Origin: Pseudochrobactrum kiredjianiae
Lineage (GTDB): Bacteria; Pseudomonadota; Alphaproteobacteria; Rhizobiales; Rhizobiaceae
Reading direction: 5' to 3'
Length of the DNA stretch: 64,000 nucleotides
Assembly: GCF_030362795.1 (NCBI RefSeq)
Contig: NZ_JAUCBM010000008.1
Span: 55,020 to 119,019 of the forward strand
The position numbers and the translations under genes are program-made. The notes below the pieces were generated by a model that had not been told where the DNA came from, did not search any database, and was given only the letters and a program-made list of their open reading frames with translations. Within the stretch, counting starts at the first letter, position 1; every line of letters begins with the position of its first letter. Positions 1-10,474 of this stretch are shown here, in pieces.

Positions 1-1
1 T

Positions 2-3000
2 CTTGGTGTTGATAAACTCGCTGACGGTGGCGTTGCGAGTAGTCTAGGGGCATCGTCATCAGCTGCATCTAATCTGGTTATCGGAAACGGTTCCACTCTT
101 CGCTATACCGGTAGCGGGGATAGTACCAACCGCTTGTTTACCCTTGCTGCAGGAACAACATTTCTTGAATCATCCGGCAGCGGTGCGATTGTTTTTACAG
201 ATACCGGACCTGTGACCCTTCAGGGAAATAATCAGGCTCGTACAATAGCCTTGGGCGGCAGTAATCTCGGTAATAACACACTGGCAGGTGCCATAGGAGA
301 TTCCGGCACAGGCAAAACTGTTCTCGCAAAAAATGATGACGGCACGTGGATTCTAGCGGGCAATAATACTTATAGTGGCAATACAGTCATTAATGGCGGC
401 ATGCTGCAAATCGGCAATGGCGGTACGACCGGTTCTATTGTCAGTGATCTGTTTAACAACAGTATTCTGAGCTTTAATCGTCAGGATACTTATAGTTATG
501 GCGGATTGATTTCCGGCGCGGGCGAAATACGTCAAACTGGTTCTGGTACAACAGTTCTTACGGGGACGAATATCTATACGGGCACAACGACAGTTGAGGC
601 CGGAACTCTGTTAATCAATGGCAATCAGTCTGCCGCGGCGGGTATTACAACAGTTACAGCCAACGGGAAGCTTGGAGGCAGTGGTATTATTGGCGGTGAC
701 GTCAATGTTACGGGCGGTACATTGTCTGCTGGCGGTGATGATGTCGGAAAACTCACGATCAACGGCAATTTGAAACTGGATTCCGCTTCCAGTATTCATA
801 TGAAATTTGGCCAATCCAACGCTGTTGGCGGTATGCTCAATGATCTGATTGAGGTCAATGGAGATGTTGTACTTGATGGCACACTCAACGTATCCGTTGC
901 AACCGGTGGTAGTTTTGAAGTGGGCATGTATCGTGTGCTGAATTTTAGTGGTCGACTGAATGGTAATGGGTTGCTCGTTGGCAATATGGCAGGCGGTAGC
1001 TCAAGCGGTGCTTTCGTTCAGACATCGGTTAGTGGTCAGGTCAATCTGATTTATACGAATGGTCTGGTTCTGAATTACTGGGATGGCAATGCGGGTCCGA
1101 AGTTCAACGGTATTGTGGATGGCGGTAGCGGAACTTGGCAAAATAGCAGTGGCAACAACAACTGGACCGAGATAAGTGGCGGTGTTAATTCGATCTATAG
1201 CGATGGATCTTATGCAATTTTCTCAAATGTAGCTGGTATTGTCAAAGTGGATAATATGTTGGGGGCGGTCACTGCATCGGGTATGCAGTTTGCAGCTGAC
1301 GGTTATAGAGTTGAAGGGGATTCGCTGGCACTCGCTGGCGCGGAAGCGACAATCCGGGTTGGTGACGGAACAGGCGCAGGCTCGGGTTTCACTGCAACGA
1401 TTACATCCGTTCTAACCGGTACAAGCAAGCTGACCAAAACGGATGCTGGTACTCTGATTCTGACAGGCACGAATAGCTACAGTGGAGGCACCGAGATTAG
1501 AGCTGGCACACTTCGGATCGCTCAGGATAGTAACCTTGGTGCAGCTGGTGGGCTTACTTTAAATGGCGGCACGCTCAACACCACAGCTAATATTGTGAGC
1601 GATAGAGATATTACGCTGACGGGTGCGGGAACCTTCAATCAAGATGCTAATACGTCACTGACGCTTTCAGGTGGTTCTGCAACGGGCACAGGTGCCTTGA
1701 CCAAGGATGGTGACGGTGCATTGATATTGACTGGCGATGCCGCACATAGCGGCGGCACGACAATAACGGCCGGTGTATTCCAAATCGGAACAGGTGGGAC
1801 GAGCGGTTCGATTGCTGGTGATATTGTCAATAATGCTTCGCTCGTTTTTAATCGTAGTGATGATATTACCTATGCCAATGTTGTTTCCGGTAGCGGTTCA
1901 CTACGCCAAAGCGGGGCAGGCACAACGACACTGATCGGCGTTAACACCTATAGCGGTGCAACTGCCGTCGATGCAGGCAGACTGGTTGTGCAGTCGGGCG
2001 GAAAAGTCACGGCAACGTCTCACTTCAATATTGCTGAGACCAGTGCCACTCAGGCGGGCATGGTCATTGACGGTTCCACTGCCGCCGTTACATCGACGGG
2101 CGCAGCCACTTCTCTTGTCGGAGGGGCAGGCGAGGGCACATTGACGGTGCAGAATGGTGGAAAACTAACCTCTGGTGGTACGGGCAATGTGCAAGTCGGT
2201 AGTGCAGCAACAGGGAAAGGCACGGTCAATGTTAACGGTGCAGGATCCCAATGGGACATTGCTAACACGCTTGATGTTCTGCGTGGTTCGTTCACTCTTT
2301 TTAACGGCGGAGTAGCCACAAGTGGCTCTGCAACCTTTGCCGGAGGGGATGAAAATAATGCCGATCTTCTTATCACAGGTGCAGGTTCACGATTTGAGAC
2401 TATTGGCGGATTTGCACTTGCAAATCATGCGACTGCGAGTGGAACGGTTACTCTTGCTGTCAGCGGAACGCTGAAAGTCGGTGGCGGAACATTCACTATG
2501 GGAGCGGGCAATGCCGTATTGAATATTGGTGGTGTGGAGGGTTCTGCAGACGTGAGCGCAGGTACGCTTGATGCTGCATCTTTGCAATTGGGAGCGGCAA
2601 CCAATCGCCTGAACTTCAATCATAATGATACGCAATATAGTTTTTCAACAGCGGTGTCCGGCGCAGGCTCAGTTCATCACAATGGTAGCGGCGGTACTAT
2701 ACTGACAGGCACCAGTAGCTATACAGGTGCCACGACAGTTACTGCGGGTAGCCTTTATATTAATGGTGATCAATCTGCGGCTAAAGGCCAAACAAGTGTA
2801 GAGTCAGGCGCCAAGCTTGGCGGGAAGGGGACTATTGGTGGTAATGTAACCATTGCCGATGGTGGAGCACTTAACCCTGGTGATGTTGGGCAGGCACCGG
2901 GAGAGTTGACAATCGGGGGTAATCTTGAGCTTGCCGCTAATGCGGTAATGAATTACCGTTTCGGTAAATCCGGTATGATTGGTGGTCCGCTGAATGATCT

Positions 3001-6000
3001 CGTGACGGTAAAAGGTGATCTGACTTTGGCTGGTTTGCTCAACGTACAAACCTCAGCTGGCGGCAGTTTTGATCCGGGAGTTTATCGGGTAATCAGCTAT
3101 GATGGTGCGTTTGTAGATAACGAACTTACAGTGGGTACAATTCCGTCTCCCGATTTTTATTTGCAAACATCCGTCCCGGGGCAGGTCAATCTGATTAATA
3201 CTTCGGGTTTTACATTGAACTATTGGGACGGAGCACTGGCTGCCCATAAAAATAATAGTCAGGCTGATGGCGGCGATGGTATCTGGCAAAATGCAGCGGG
3301 TATTGACAACTGGACAATTGATACCGGCGCACTGAATGCCCCCTACAGTGATAATGCTTTTGCAATTTTCACAGGCACATTAGGCATTGTGACCACAGAC
3401 AGCAGTCAGGGGGATATTAAGGCTAGCGGTATGCAATTCCTCACCACGGGCTATGTGATACAGGGTGATACAATCAATCTGACCGGCGGCGCAAAGTCGG
3501 TCATCCGTACAGGTGATGGAACTGCAGCGGGTGCAGCAATAACGGTCACCATCAAATCTGAACTTACTGGTTCAACACAACTGGTTAAATCTGACCTCGG
3601 TACACTAATTTTGGCGGCAGCCAACACCTATACCGGCGGGACGGCAATCAACGGCGGCACGCTACAAGTTTCTGCTGATAATAACCTTGGGGTAACAGCA
3701 GGAGATGTAACATTCGACGGCGGTACACTTGCCACGACAACGACCATGATCACGAGCCGGAATCTGATATTTAACGGTATTGGTGGCGCTTTGCAGAGCG
3801 CTGGCAATACGACATTAACTATTGACGGTACGGTTACAGGGACGGGCGCTCTACACAAAGCCGGAGCCGGTACACTCTTGGTTCTGAGTGACACCGCGCA
3901 TACTGGCGGCACGCTGATCGACAATGGCACATTGCAACTGGGTAATAGAGGCACTACCGGCCGCGTGTCTGGCGCGATCATCAATGATGGCTTACTTATC
4001 GCCAACCGCTCTGATGGACTACGCTTAGATAATGTAATCTCTGGTAGCGGTGCATTTGAACAAGCCGGTACAGGCAGTACCATTCTTGCCGGCATCAACA
4101 GCTATAAAGGTTCAACCGCAGTCAAATCGGGCGTGCTGTTTATCAATGGAGATCAATCCGCAGCAACAGGTGATACCAATGTTTTGAGTGGTGCAACCTT
4201 GAGCGGTGCCGGAACAATCGGCGGCAATGTAATCGTTGCTAATGGTGCTGTTCTTGAACCGGGCAGTGCTGCCGGAGCTGCCAGTACCCTGCATATTAAT
4301 GGCGATTTGAGACTCGCTAATAACTCTGTTCTGAACATGCAATTTGGTGAAGCCAATGTTGCAGGCGGTGCCTATAATGATCTTATCAATGTGGGTGGAG
4401 ATCTGACACTTGGAGGCACACTCAATGTTTCGGTTTCTACCAATGGTGTTTTCGGCTTCGGTCTCTACCGCATCATCAACTTTAGCGGGCATTTGACAGA
4501 TAACGGTCTGGCGCTTGGTCAGGCTCCGCTTAATTACAGACTAAGTATTCAAACTTCCGTTGCAGGGCAGATTAATCTGGTAAGTGATGATCCTGCAAAC
4601 ATGAATTACTGGGATGGTGATGGTGGCGAAAAGGGTGACCATACTATAACCGGCGGTGATGGTATCTGGCAGAACAATCTCGGCAATGATAATTGGACAA
4701 CTTTCTCCGGCGATAAAAATGGTGCTTATACTAACGGTTCCTATGCGATTTTTACAGGAAAAGCAGGGACAGTCACGGTTGACGATAGTCTTGGTCAGAT
4801 AGAAACATCAGGCATGCAATTTGCGATCAGCGGCTATCAGCTGAAGGGCGATAGTTTAAAACTCACCGGATCGCAGGCGATTATTAGTGTCGGTGATGGT
4901 TCATATGGTGGCGCTGTAATACATGCCACAATAGCGAATGCGCTTAGCGGAGCGAGCCAGCTCGTCAAATCTGATCTGGGCACACTCATTCTCTCAGGTA
5001 ACAATACTTATACTGGCGGCACTGCAATCAACGGAGGCACAGTCCAGATCGACACAGATCAATCACTGGGCGATGTGGCAGGAAGTATATCGTTTAATAA
5101 CGGTACATTGTATACGACACAGGATTTACAGAGCAGCCGGTCGATTGCAATCGAAAACAGTGGAATATTGAGAACTGCTGCCAATACCAACCTGACTTTG
5201 GATGGCATAATTTCAGGCACAGGTAATCTCACAAAGACTGGTACTGGCACATTGATTATGACTGCCGATAACAGCGCCTATAACGCGCATACGCAGATTG
5301 AAGCGGGGGCGCTACATATGAAAGGCGTGCTTGGCGGCACTGTATCTGTTAGCACACAAAGCTGGCTGCAAGGCACAGGAAAAGTCGGCTCCACCATGAA
5401 CAGCGGTACGATTGCACCTGGTTCGGATGATATAGGAACCCTGACGATACAGGGTGATTATGTGAGTAATAATGGCACCCTTCAAATCAGTGCTGTATTG
5501 GGTGACGACACCTCAACAACCAGTCTCCTGACAATCACTGGTGCAACCAGTGGTGCCACGCAGCTTAACGTGATTAATCGCGGCGGAATGGGCGCTCAAA
5601 CCGTACAAGGCATCAAAATCATTGATGTTAAAGGCATATCCAATGGTACTTTTGCGCTTAATGGCGACTATGTCTTTAATGGCGAACAGGCAATTGTTGC
5701 CGGTGCTTACGGTTACCGGCTTTATAAAAACGGGCTTAATACGCCTGATGACGGAGATTGGTATTTACGGTCTGCCTTGCTTGAAACCCAGCCGGAGCAA
5801 GCGCTTTATCAACCAGGTGTACCGCTCTATGAAAGTTACGCCGGCCTGCTACAGGAGTTCAATAAGCTAAGCACCTTGCAGCAACGTGTCGGCAACAGAC
5901 AGTGGGCCGAGCGTACAGATAAAAGCCGGTCGGATACGAAAGATAACCGCTCAATTGATAGCAACGGCGTTTGGGCGCGCATTGAAGCAGCACATAGTAA

Positions 6001-6799
6001 CCGCGATCCGGCAATCTCCACATCAGGCGCAACATATGATGCAAATGTCTGGAAACTCCAGACCGGCATCGACGGCTTGCTGGTGGAAAATGAAACCGGA
6101 TCGTTAACAGGCAGTGTGTTTGCGCAATATGGGACGATCAAGTCGAATGTGCATTCGCTTTATGGATCGGGCACAATCAATACATCCGGCTATGGCATAG
6201 GCACAGCACTGACATGGTATAGTGATAATGGTTTTTATGCGGATGCCCAAGTACAACTGACAGGTTATGATAGCGATATTCATTCCTCTAAGGCAGGGCG
6301 CGATCTTGTCAGCGGTAATAATGCTTATGGCACAAGCCTGAGCATAGAAGCGGGGAAACGTATCGCAATCAGCGAAAACTGGTCACTCACACCACAGGCA
6401 CAGCTAGCCTTTTCAGCGGTCAGGTTTGGTTCTTTTAAAGATATTTACGGTGCGGATGTTTCACTGGATAAAAGCCGGAGCCTGACAGGTCGTTTGGGCC
6501 TTGCTGCAAACCATAATATTCAATGGCAGGACAGTGAGGGGCGAAACAATCGCACCCATTTTTATGCTCTTGCCAATGTTTATTATGAATTTGCCGGAGA
6601 TTCAGAAATTACAGTTTCAGAGACAGGATTTGTTAGCAGAAATGAGCGCCTGAATACGAGCATTAGCGCAGGTGGTTCATTCAACTGGGCCGACGATAAA
6701 TATTCAATCTATGGTGAAGCCCGTTTTGCAACGGGCATCAACTCGATTGGCAAAAACAATGAAGTCGGAGGAACAGTCGGTCTCCGCACCAGATGGTGA
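2..6799 (+). CDS. Autotransporter adhesin-like protein, 5'-truncated by window edge
   Basis: The reading frame is open from base 2, so the signal peptide and true start lie outside the window. The passenger is a long Gly/Ser/Thr/Asn-rich beta-helix with many passenger-associated transport repeats of the form LTKTxxGTLILTGTNxYSGGT. Three long modules share the landmarks NYWDG, GxGxWQN, NW and SGMQF, starting near 1070, 3214 and 4601. The last roughly 310 residues (from about 5850) form an autotransporter beta-barrel domain: a linker with TLQQRVGNRQW, then VWARIEAAH, VWKLQTGIDG and alternating aromatic strands, ending in Trp. Known family behaviour is type Va secretion, with the barrel in the outer membrane and the passenger exposed or released. 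The adhesin role is inferred from the family. The visible part is about 2,265 residues, so the full protein is very large. It ends convergently 31 bp from the next gene. Confidence 0.93.
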   Translation, partial: LGVDKLADGGVASSLGASSSAASNLVIGNGSTLRYTGSGDSTNRLFTLAAGTTFLESSGSGAIVFTDTGPVTLQGNNQARTIALGGSNLGNNTLAGAIGDSGTGKTVLAKNDDGTWILAGNNTYSGNTVINGGMLQIGNGGTTGSIVSDLFNNSILSFNRQDTYSYGGLISGAGEIRQTGSGTTVLTGTNIYTGTTTVEAGTLLINGNQSAAAGITTVTANGKLGGSGIIGGDVNVTGGTLSAGGDDVGKLTINGNLKLDSASSIHMKFGQSNAVGGMLNDLIEVNGDVVLDGTLNVSVATGGSFEVGMYRVLNFSGRLNGNGLLVGNMAGGSSSGAFVQTSVSGQVNLIYTNGLVLNYWDGNAGPKFNGIVDGGSGTWQNSSGNNNWTEISGGVNSIYSDGSYAIFSNVAGIVKVDNMLGAVTASGMQFAADGYRVEGDSLALAGAEATIRVGDGTGAGSGFTATITSVLTGTSKLTKTDAGTLILTGTNSYSGGTEIRAGTLRIAQDSNLGAAGGLTLNGGTLNTTANIVSDRDITLTGAGTFNQDANTSLTLSGGSATGTGALTKDGDGALILTGDAAHSGGTTITAGVFQIGTGGTSGSIAGDIVNNASLVFNRSDDITYANVVSGSGSLRQSGAGTTTLIGVNTYSGATAVDAGRLVVQSGGKVTATSHFNIAETSATQAGMVIDGSTAAVTSTGAATSLVGGAGEGTLTVQNGGKLTSGGTGNVQVGSAATGKGTVNVNGAGSQWDIANTLDVLRGSFTLFNGGVATSGSATFAGGDENNADLLITGAGSRFETIGGFALANHATASGTVTLAVSGTLKVGGGTFTMGAGNAVLNIGGVEGSADVSAGTLDAASLQLGAATNRLNFNHNDTQYSFSTAVSGAGSVHHNGSGGTILTGTSSYTGATTVTAGSLYINGDQSAAKGQTSVESGAKLGGKGTIGGNVTIADGGALNPGDVGQAPGELTIGGNLELAANAVMNYRFGKSGMIGGPLNDLVTVKGDLTLAGLLNVQTSAGGSFDPGVYRVISYDGAFVDNELTVGTIPSPDFYLQTSVPGQVNLINTSGFTLNYWDGALAAHKNNSQADGGDGIWQNAAGIDNWTIDTGALNAPYSDNAFAIFTGTLGIVTTDSSQGDIKASGMQFLTTGYVIQGDTINLTGGAKSVIRTGDGTAAGAAITVTIKSELTGSTQLVKSDLGTLILAAANTYTGGTAINGGTLQVSADNNLGVTAGDVTFDGGTLATTTTMITSRNLIFNGIGGALQSAGNTTLTIDGTVTGTGALHKAGAGTLLVLSDTAHTGGTLIDNGTLQLGNRGTTGRVSGAIINDGLLIANRSDGLRLDNVISGSGAFEQAGTGSTILAGINSYKGSTAVKSGVLFINGDQSAATGDTNVLSGATLSGAGTIGGNVIVANGAVLEPGSAAGAASTLHINGDLRLANNSVLNMQFGEANVAGGAYNDLINVGGDLTLGGTLNVSVSTNGVFGFGLYRIINFSGHLTDNGLALGQAPLNYRLSIQTSVAGQINLVSDDPANMNYWDGDGGEKGDHTITGGDGIWQNNLGNDNWTTFSGDKNGAYTNGSYAIFTGKAGTVTVDDSLGQIETSGMQFAISGYQLKGDSLKLTGSQAIISVGDGSYGGAVIHATIANALSGASQLVKSDLGTLILSGNNTYTGGTAINGGTVQIDTDQSLGDVAGSISFNNGTLYTTQDLQSSRSIAIENSGILRTAANTNLTLDGIISGTGNLTKTGTGTLIMTADNSAYNAHTQIEAGALHMKGVLGGTVSVSTQSWLQGTGKVGSTMNSGTIAPGSDDIGTLTIQGDYVSNNGTLQISAVLGDDTSTTSLLTITGATSGATQLNVINRGGMGAQTVQGIKIIDVKGISNGTFALNGDYVFNGEQAIVAGAYGYRLYKNGLNTPDDGDWYLRSALLETQPEQALYQPGVPLYESYAGLLQEFNKLSTLQQRVGNRQWAERTDKSRSDTKDNRSIDSNGVWARIEAAHSNRDPAISTSGATYDANVWKLQTGIDGLLVENETGSLTGSVFAQYGTIKSNVHSLYGSGTINTSGYGIGTALTWYSDNGFYADAQVQLTGYDSDIHSSKAGRDLVSGNNAYGTSLSIEAGKRIAISENWSLTPQAQLAFSAVRFGSFKDIYGADVSLDKSRSLTGRLGLAANHNIQWQDSEGRNNRTHFYALANVYYEFAGDSEITVSETGFVSRNERLNTSISAGGSFNWADDKYSIYGEARFATGINSIGKNNEVGGTVGLRTRW

Positions 6800-6830
6800 T
6801 GCTTATGGTTTAGGCGAAAATCTTTCGATT

Positions 6831-8306
6831 TCACATCCACGGGTTTTCTATGCGTGGCCAGATTGGCCGCGCAAGTTTGGTGTAATTCGTAATGCGGGGA
6901 TTGCTCGGATAAGAACTTGGCGCGTCAACATAAATAATCTCGGCTGCAATGGGTGCAAAGCCTGCATAAAAATGATTGGTGGACTTGACCACAAGCATGG
7001 CCTTTTCCAGTGGATCAATGCCTAAATGAGTGAATATATCTGGCTCAAAGGTCTGCGTTCGGTTGGTGTTGAGAATAATATCGATTTCCGTGCCTTGAAT
7101 ACGCACGACTGCGGCGGCACCAAGAGGGACGCGACTAGGGCCAAAACTCTGCCAGGCTTTTTCAGCGACTTTCATAACCGTAATGCAGGCATCAATAGGT
7201 TCACCGCCAAGAGGGCCTGATTTGCCACCAATCCGCAGGTTAATAACCGCCCCTTCGCCTGCGGCATGGCAGAACGTTACTGCAACCGGATCCCATATTG
7301 TAGCAAAACCAACACTATGGATTTTCCGTTCAATCAGATGGCGCAGAATATGGGTTCCGTCACCCGCAACACCACCACCCGGATTGTCCCACACATCAGC
7401 GATAACCACAGGTTTATCCGGGTATATTGCATGAACCGCCAGAGCATGTTGAATGCCCTGATCGGTATTGAGCATTTTCATCAGCGTTTGCTCACGCATA
7501 GCTATGAGTTCGTGTCCGAGACTTTTTGCGAGCGCATCACCTTGGATAGCATCATTATCGGTAACAACAACAATACGCGTTCCCATTTCCGGCACATCCG
7601 CCGCCATAAAACCATGAATAACGGAAACAGAGAGAATACCGTTTTTTCCGTGCATCGCTTTGATGCGATCGACAAAAGAACGCATAGGGTCTTCGCTCGT
7701 CGGCAAAACTGTAATCATGCGACAATCGAAAGTGGAAATGACGGGCTTGATATGACCTTTAAGCGTATCAAGTGCCAAGGCAACAACATGCTCACCGCGT
7801 TCATAAAAATCCGTATGCGGAAATTCAAGAAATGCGGCAAGGATATCGAGATTGGCAACGCGCTTTGGCGTGAGATGGCTATGCGGATCAAATTCGCTGG
7901 CAATTAAAACATCCGGCCCGATAATGCCCCGTATCCGCTCCAGCAGGTCGCCTTCGCAATCATCATAGCCTTGGGCAACCATTGCACCATGTAAGCCTAA
8001 TATCACCGCATCCACCGGCAACGCAGATTTAAGCTGATCCAGAATTTCGTCACGCAGGCCTTCATATGCCTGTCGCTGTAACAATCCGCCGGGCTCTGCC
8101 CACGTGGCAGTGCCTTCAATGATTGTAAGATCAGGGTCTACGGTTGCAAGTTTTCGGAGTGCTACAATCGGTGCGGAACATAGTGTCGGGGTTGCCGGAT
8201 GCTCACCGGGTGCTGCATAAAAGGCCATCTCAAAAGACGCGCGATCCGTTGGAACCGGAGAGAACGTATTGGTTTCAGTCGCAAAAGATGCCGTGAAAAT
8301 GCGCAT
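6831..8306 (-). CDS. M81-family metallopeptidase / MlrC-like hydrolase
   Basis: This is a 491-residue protein beginning MRIFTASFATETNTFSP, which matches the N-terminus of the microcystinase C (MlrC)/M81 family. Metal-binding-type motifs are visible: EFDPHSH about a third of the way in, EFPHTD shortly after, and a C-terminal region with FAPIAAEIIYVDAPS. The start is the ATG at 8306, preceded by GGAG at a good distance; in-frame codons further upstream run into the neighbouring gene. MlrC-family enzymes hydrolyse amide or peptide bonds in small unusual compounds, but most members have no known substrate. It is the last gene of a five-gene minus-strand unit, 13 bp after a RidA gene, behind a sugar-type ABC importer. 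That context suggests it processes an imported nitrogen-containing compound; this is inference. Confidence 0.88.
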   Translation of the reverse strand: MRIFTASFATETNTFSPVPTDRASFEMAFYAAPGEHPATPTLCSAPIVALRKLATVDPDLTIIEGTATWAEPGGLLQRQAYEGLRDEILDQLKSALPVDAVILGLHGAMVAQGYDDCEGDLLERIRGIIGPDVLIASEFDPHSHLTPKRVANLDILAAFLEFPHTDFYERGEHVVALALDTLKGHIKPVISTFDCRMITVLPTSEDPMRSFVDRIKAMHGKNGILSVSVIHGFMAADVPEMGTRIVVVTDNDAIQGDALAKSLGHELIAMREQTLMKMLNTDQGIQHALAVHAIYPDKPVVIADVWDNPGGGVAGDGTHILRHLIERKIHSVGFATIWDPVAVTFCHAAGEGAVINLRIGGKSGPLGGEPIDACITVMKVAEKAWQSFGPSRVPLGAAAVVRIQGTEIDIILNTNRTQTFEPDIFTHLGIDPLEKAMLVVKSTNHFYAGFAPIAAEIIYVDAPSSYPSNPRITNYTKLARPIWPRIENPWM

Positions 8307-8319
8307 TCTGATGCTCCGG

Positions 8320-8691
8320 CTATTTCTGAGGGGCGTAAGCGATGGCTTCGATTTCAATTTTAATGTCAATCATCAAGCGCGATTCAACGGTAGTACGCGC
8401 AGGCGGATCTTTAGGGAAATAGGTCGCGTAAACAGCATTCATACGGCCAAAATCACGCGCGTCTTCAAGCCAGATCGTTGTTTTGACGACATCTTTCAGA
8501 GTGGCTCCGGCAAGCGCCAGCGCCGATTTGATATTTTCCAAAACCTGTCGTGTCTGCGCCTCGATATTGCCCTCGATAATTTTACCATCTGTCCCTACAG
8601 GCACTTGGCCTGAAATATAGATCATATCTCCCGCACGTATTGCTGGAGAGAGCGGCACATGCGAAGTACCAAAGGCTTGTTTCATCGACAT
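8320..8691 (-). CDS. RidA family (YjgF/YER057c/UK114) protein
   Basis: This 123-residue protein has the RidA signatures: YISGQVPVG near residue 24, the TTIWLEDARDF segment, PARTTVES (with the Arg that binds substrate in active RidA deaminases) and the terminal IKIEIEAIAYAP strand. RidA proteins hydrolyse reactive enamine/imine intermediates released by PLP enzymes or form related subfamilies with other roles. They act in the cytoplasm, usually as trimers. The gene has a CGGAGA ribosome site before ATG 8691. It lies 12 bp after the MalG-like permease gene and 13 bp before the M81 hydrolase gene, so it is clearly co-transcribed with the importer. A subfamily role in the catabolic pathway rather than housekeeping is inferred from context. 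Confidence 0.92.
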   Translation of the reverse strand: MSMKQAFGTSHVPLSPAIRAGDMIYISGQVPVGTDGKIIEGNIEAQTRQVLENIKSALALAGATLKDVVKTTIWLEDARDFGRMNAVYATYFPKDPPARTTVESRLMIDIKIEIEAIAYAPQK

Positions 8692-8703
8692 AATTATCTC
8701 CGG

Positions 8704-9531
8704 TTATTTGACGGCGCCAAGCGCTAGACCCTTAATCAAATAGCGCTGAAGCCAGACAAAAAGAATTGCCACAGGCAGTGTTGCAACAAGGGTTGCTGCC
8801 ATCACATAATGCCATTCGACTGTGTAGCGGCCCGCAACAAGTGAAAATACCTGTATGGGCAAGGTATAGCTGTCTTGACTGCGCAGCATCGTCAGTGCGA
8901 CGACAAATTCGTTCCACGCATTGATAAATGTAAAAATGGCAGTCACAGCAATTGCAGGCAGGCAAAGTGGCAGAAACACTTTTACCAGTGTTTTCCAGCG
9001 TCCTGCACCTTCCATCCACGATGCCTCTTCAAGATCACGCGGTATGGTGTCGAAGTAGCTTTGCAACATCCAAACGGTAAACGCGATATTGAAAGCCATA
9101 TAGACGCCGCCAACCGCTGATACGCTCTCGATGAGACCATAGGTTGCCAAGAGCCGAAACAAACCAAGCACCAGCACAATTGGTGATATCATCTGTGATA
9201 TCAGCAGAAATTGGCGGAATGCTCCGTGACCGGCAAAGCGAAAGCGCGACATTGCATATGCGGCCGGAATAGAAATAAGAATTGCGCCAAGCGATGCGAT
9301 CACAGAGACATAAAGAGAATTGAGTAGCGCTCTGCCAAACTTGGTCTGCACCCACATTTCACTAAAATTCTCCCAGCGGAATGTGCTTGGCCACCAATGC
9401 GGGGACAGAACCTCCTGCGGAGGCTTAACGGCCGTCAGAAACATCACAGCAAACGGGAAAAGAGTGAGAATAACGAGCGGTGAGAGAACGGCCCAAGCTA
9501 TGATCGTCCGCTTTGTTTTGGGTGTGATCAT
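8704..9531 (-). CDS. Carbohydrate-type ABC transporter permease (MalG/CUT1-like)
   Basis: The 275-residue membrane protein has six predicted hydrophobic segments and the cytoplasmic EAA loop ([18 protein letters not shown] followed by LPLCLPA), typical of the second permease of CUT1 sugar importers. The start ATG overlaps the stop of the upstream permease in an ATGA arrangement, so the two are translationally coupled. It would pair with the MalF-like permease, the binding protein encoded upstream and the ATPase encoded divergently at 12658. The CUT1 family moves mono- to oligosaccharides, polyols and glycerol-phosphate-type compounds. The substrate here cannot be read from sequence, and the RidA and MlrC neighbours point to a nitrogenous compound. 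Confidence 0.93.
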   Translation of the reverse strand: MITPKTKRTIIAWAVLSPLVILTLFPFAVMFLTAVKPPQEVLSPHWWPSTFRWENFSEMWVQTKFGRALLNSLYVSVIASLGAILISIPAAYAMSRFRFAGHGAFRQFLLISQMISPIVLVLGLFRLLATYGLIESVSAVGGVYMAFNIAFTVWMLQSYFDTIPRDLEEASWMEGAGRWKTLVKVFLPLCLPAIAVTAIFTFINAWNEFVVALTMLRSQDSYTLPIQVFSLVAGRYTVEWHYVMAATLVATLPVAILFVWLQRYLIKGLALGAVK

Positions 9532-10415
9532 GTTTGTTCACTCCGCATTGCGAGCCGGATATAGATAGCAGTAAAGACGAGCAAGATTGCCAGCATAATC
9601 AGTGAAACTGCTGAAGCTTCGCCAAGTTTTCCAAGTCTGAAGGCCAGCTTGTAGAGATGGGTCACCAGAATATCCGTCGTGTTTGCGGGCCCGCCCTGCG
9701 TCATCACCCAGATAATCGGGAAAGAATTAAAGACATAGATTGTGTTGAGTACGATCGCGATATTCACAAATGGCTTGAGAAGCGGAAAGGTAATTTCCCG
9801 AAACTGTTGCCAGAGGCTCGCCCCTTCAAGCGATGAGGCTTCATAAAGATCTTCAGGTATGGACGATAAACCACCGAGAAATATGGTTGTGGTAAATGGC
9901 ACAGTTACCAGTATCCCGACAAGAATTTGCATCGGGAATGCTGTGGCTGCGCTGGCCAGCCATTGTATATTGGTATCAATCAGACCAAGCTCGCGCAGAG
10001 CGGAGTTGAGCATACCGCTTTCACCATTGAGAGCCCACCGCCAAACGATCGCAGTCATCGTGAGTGACACAGCCCAGGGCAGCATAATAATGACACGGGC
10101 AACAGAGCGCCCGTAAAAGTCCATATTGAGAATGATAGCGACGGGAATGGAAACAACAAGTGCGCCGCCCACGACGCAAATTGTCCAGAATGCGGTGCGC
10201 CAGAGCGCATTCATAAAATCAGGTGAGGCAAAGAGCGCAGAGAAATTTGCGCCACCATTGAAATCACGCAACTGTCCGAAGCGGTTGACATCATGCGTGG
10301 CAATCTCGAACAGATGAACCACAGGCCAAAAGATGACAACCGCTGCCAGCAAGAGGCTCGGTAAGATCAAAAAATAAGGTACAGACCGGTTTTGCATCAG
10401 GAGATACTGTTCCAT
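9528..10415 (-). CDS. Carbohydrate-type ABC transporter permease (MalF/CUT1-like)
   Basis: This inner-membrane permease has about six transmembrane segments, beginning with [21 protein letters not shown]. It carries the EAA motif [29 protein letters not shown]. The start is uncertain. ATG 10415 and ATG 10397 both lie just before the first membrane segment, and a TTG at 10469 extends the frame further, but none has a strong Shine-Dalgarno sequence. Translation may be coupled to the binding-protein gene ending at 10475. It forms the importer channel with the MalG-like permease, whose gene start overlaps this stop by 4 bp. Confidence 0.9.
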   Translation of the reverse strand: MEQYLLMQNRSVPYFLILPSLLLAAVVIFWPVVHLFEIATHDVNRFGQLRDFNGGANFSALFASPDFMNALWRTAFWTICVVGGALVVSIPVAIILNMDFYGRSVARVIIMLPWAVSLTMTAIVWRWALNGESGMLNSALRELGLIDTNIQWLASAATAFPMQILVGILVTVPFTTTIFLGGLSSIPEDLYEASSLEGASLWQQFREITFPLLKPFVNIAIVLNTIYVFNSFPIIWVMTQGGPANTTDILVTHLYKLAFRLGKLGEASAVSLIMLAILLVFTAIYIRLAMRSEQT

Positions 10416-10474
10416 CAGGTCGGAGAGGATACCGGCAGAGCTGCCGCCGCTGCCGGTTAAACACCACAAGTGAT

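Noticed and set aside
3628..4098. A Pro/Val-rich minus-strand open frame of 156 codons
   Set aside because: It is the mirror of Gly/Ala/Thr-rich autotransporter repeats, which routinely open frames on the other strand.
134..6799. TTG at 134 as the true start of the first autotransporter
   Set aside because: The frame is open and repeat-like back to base 2, with no signal peptide or ribosome site at 134.
7266..7907. A 213-codon plus-strand open frame
   Set aside because: It is antisense to the M81 hydrolase gene, which has clear family motifs; no independent support.
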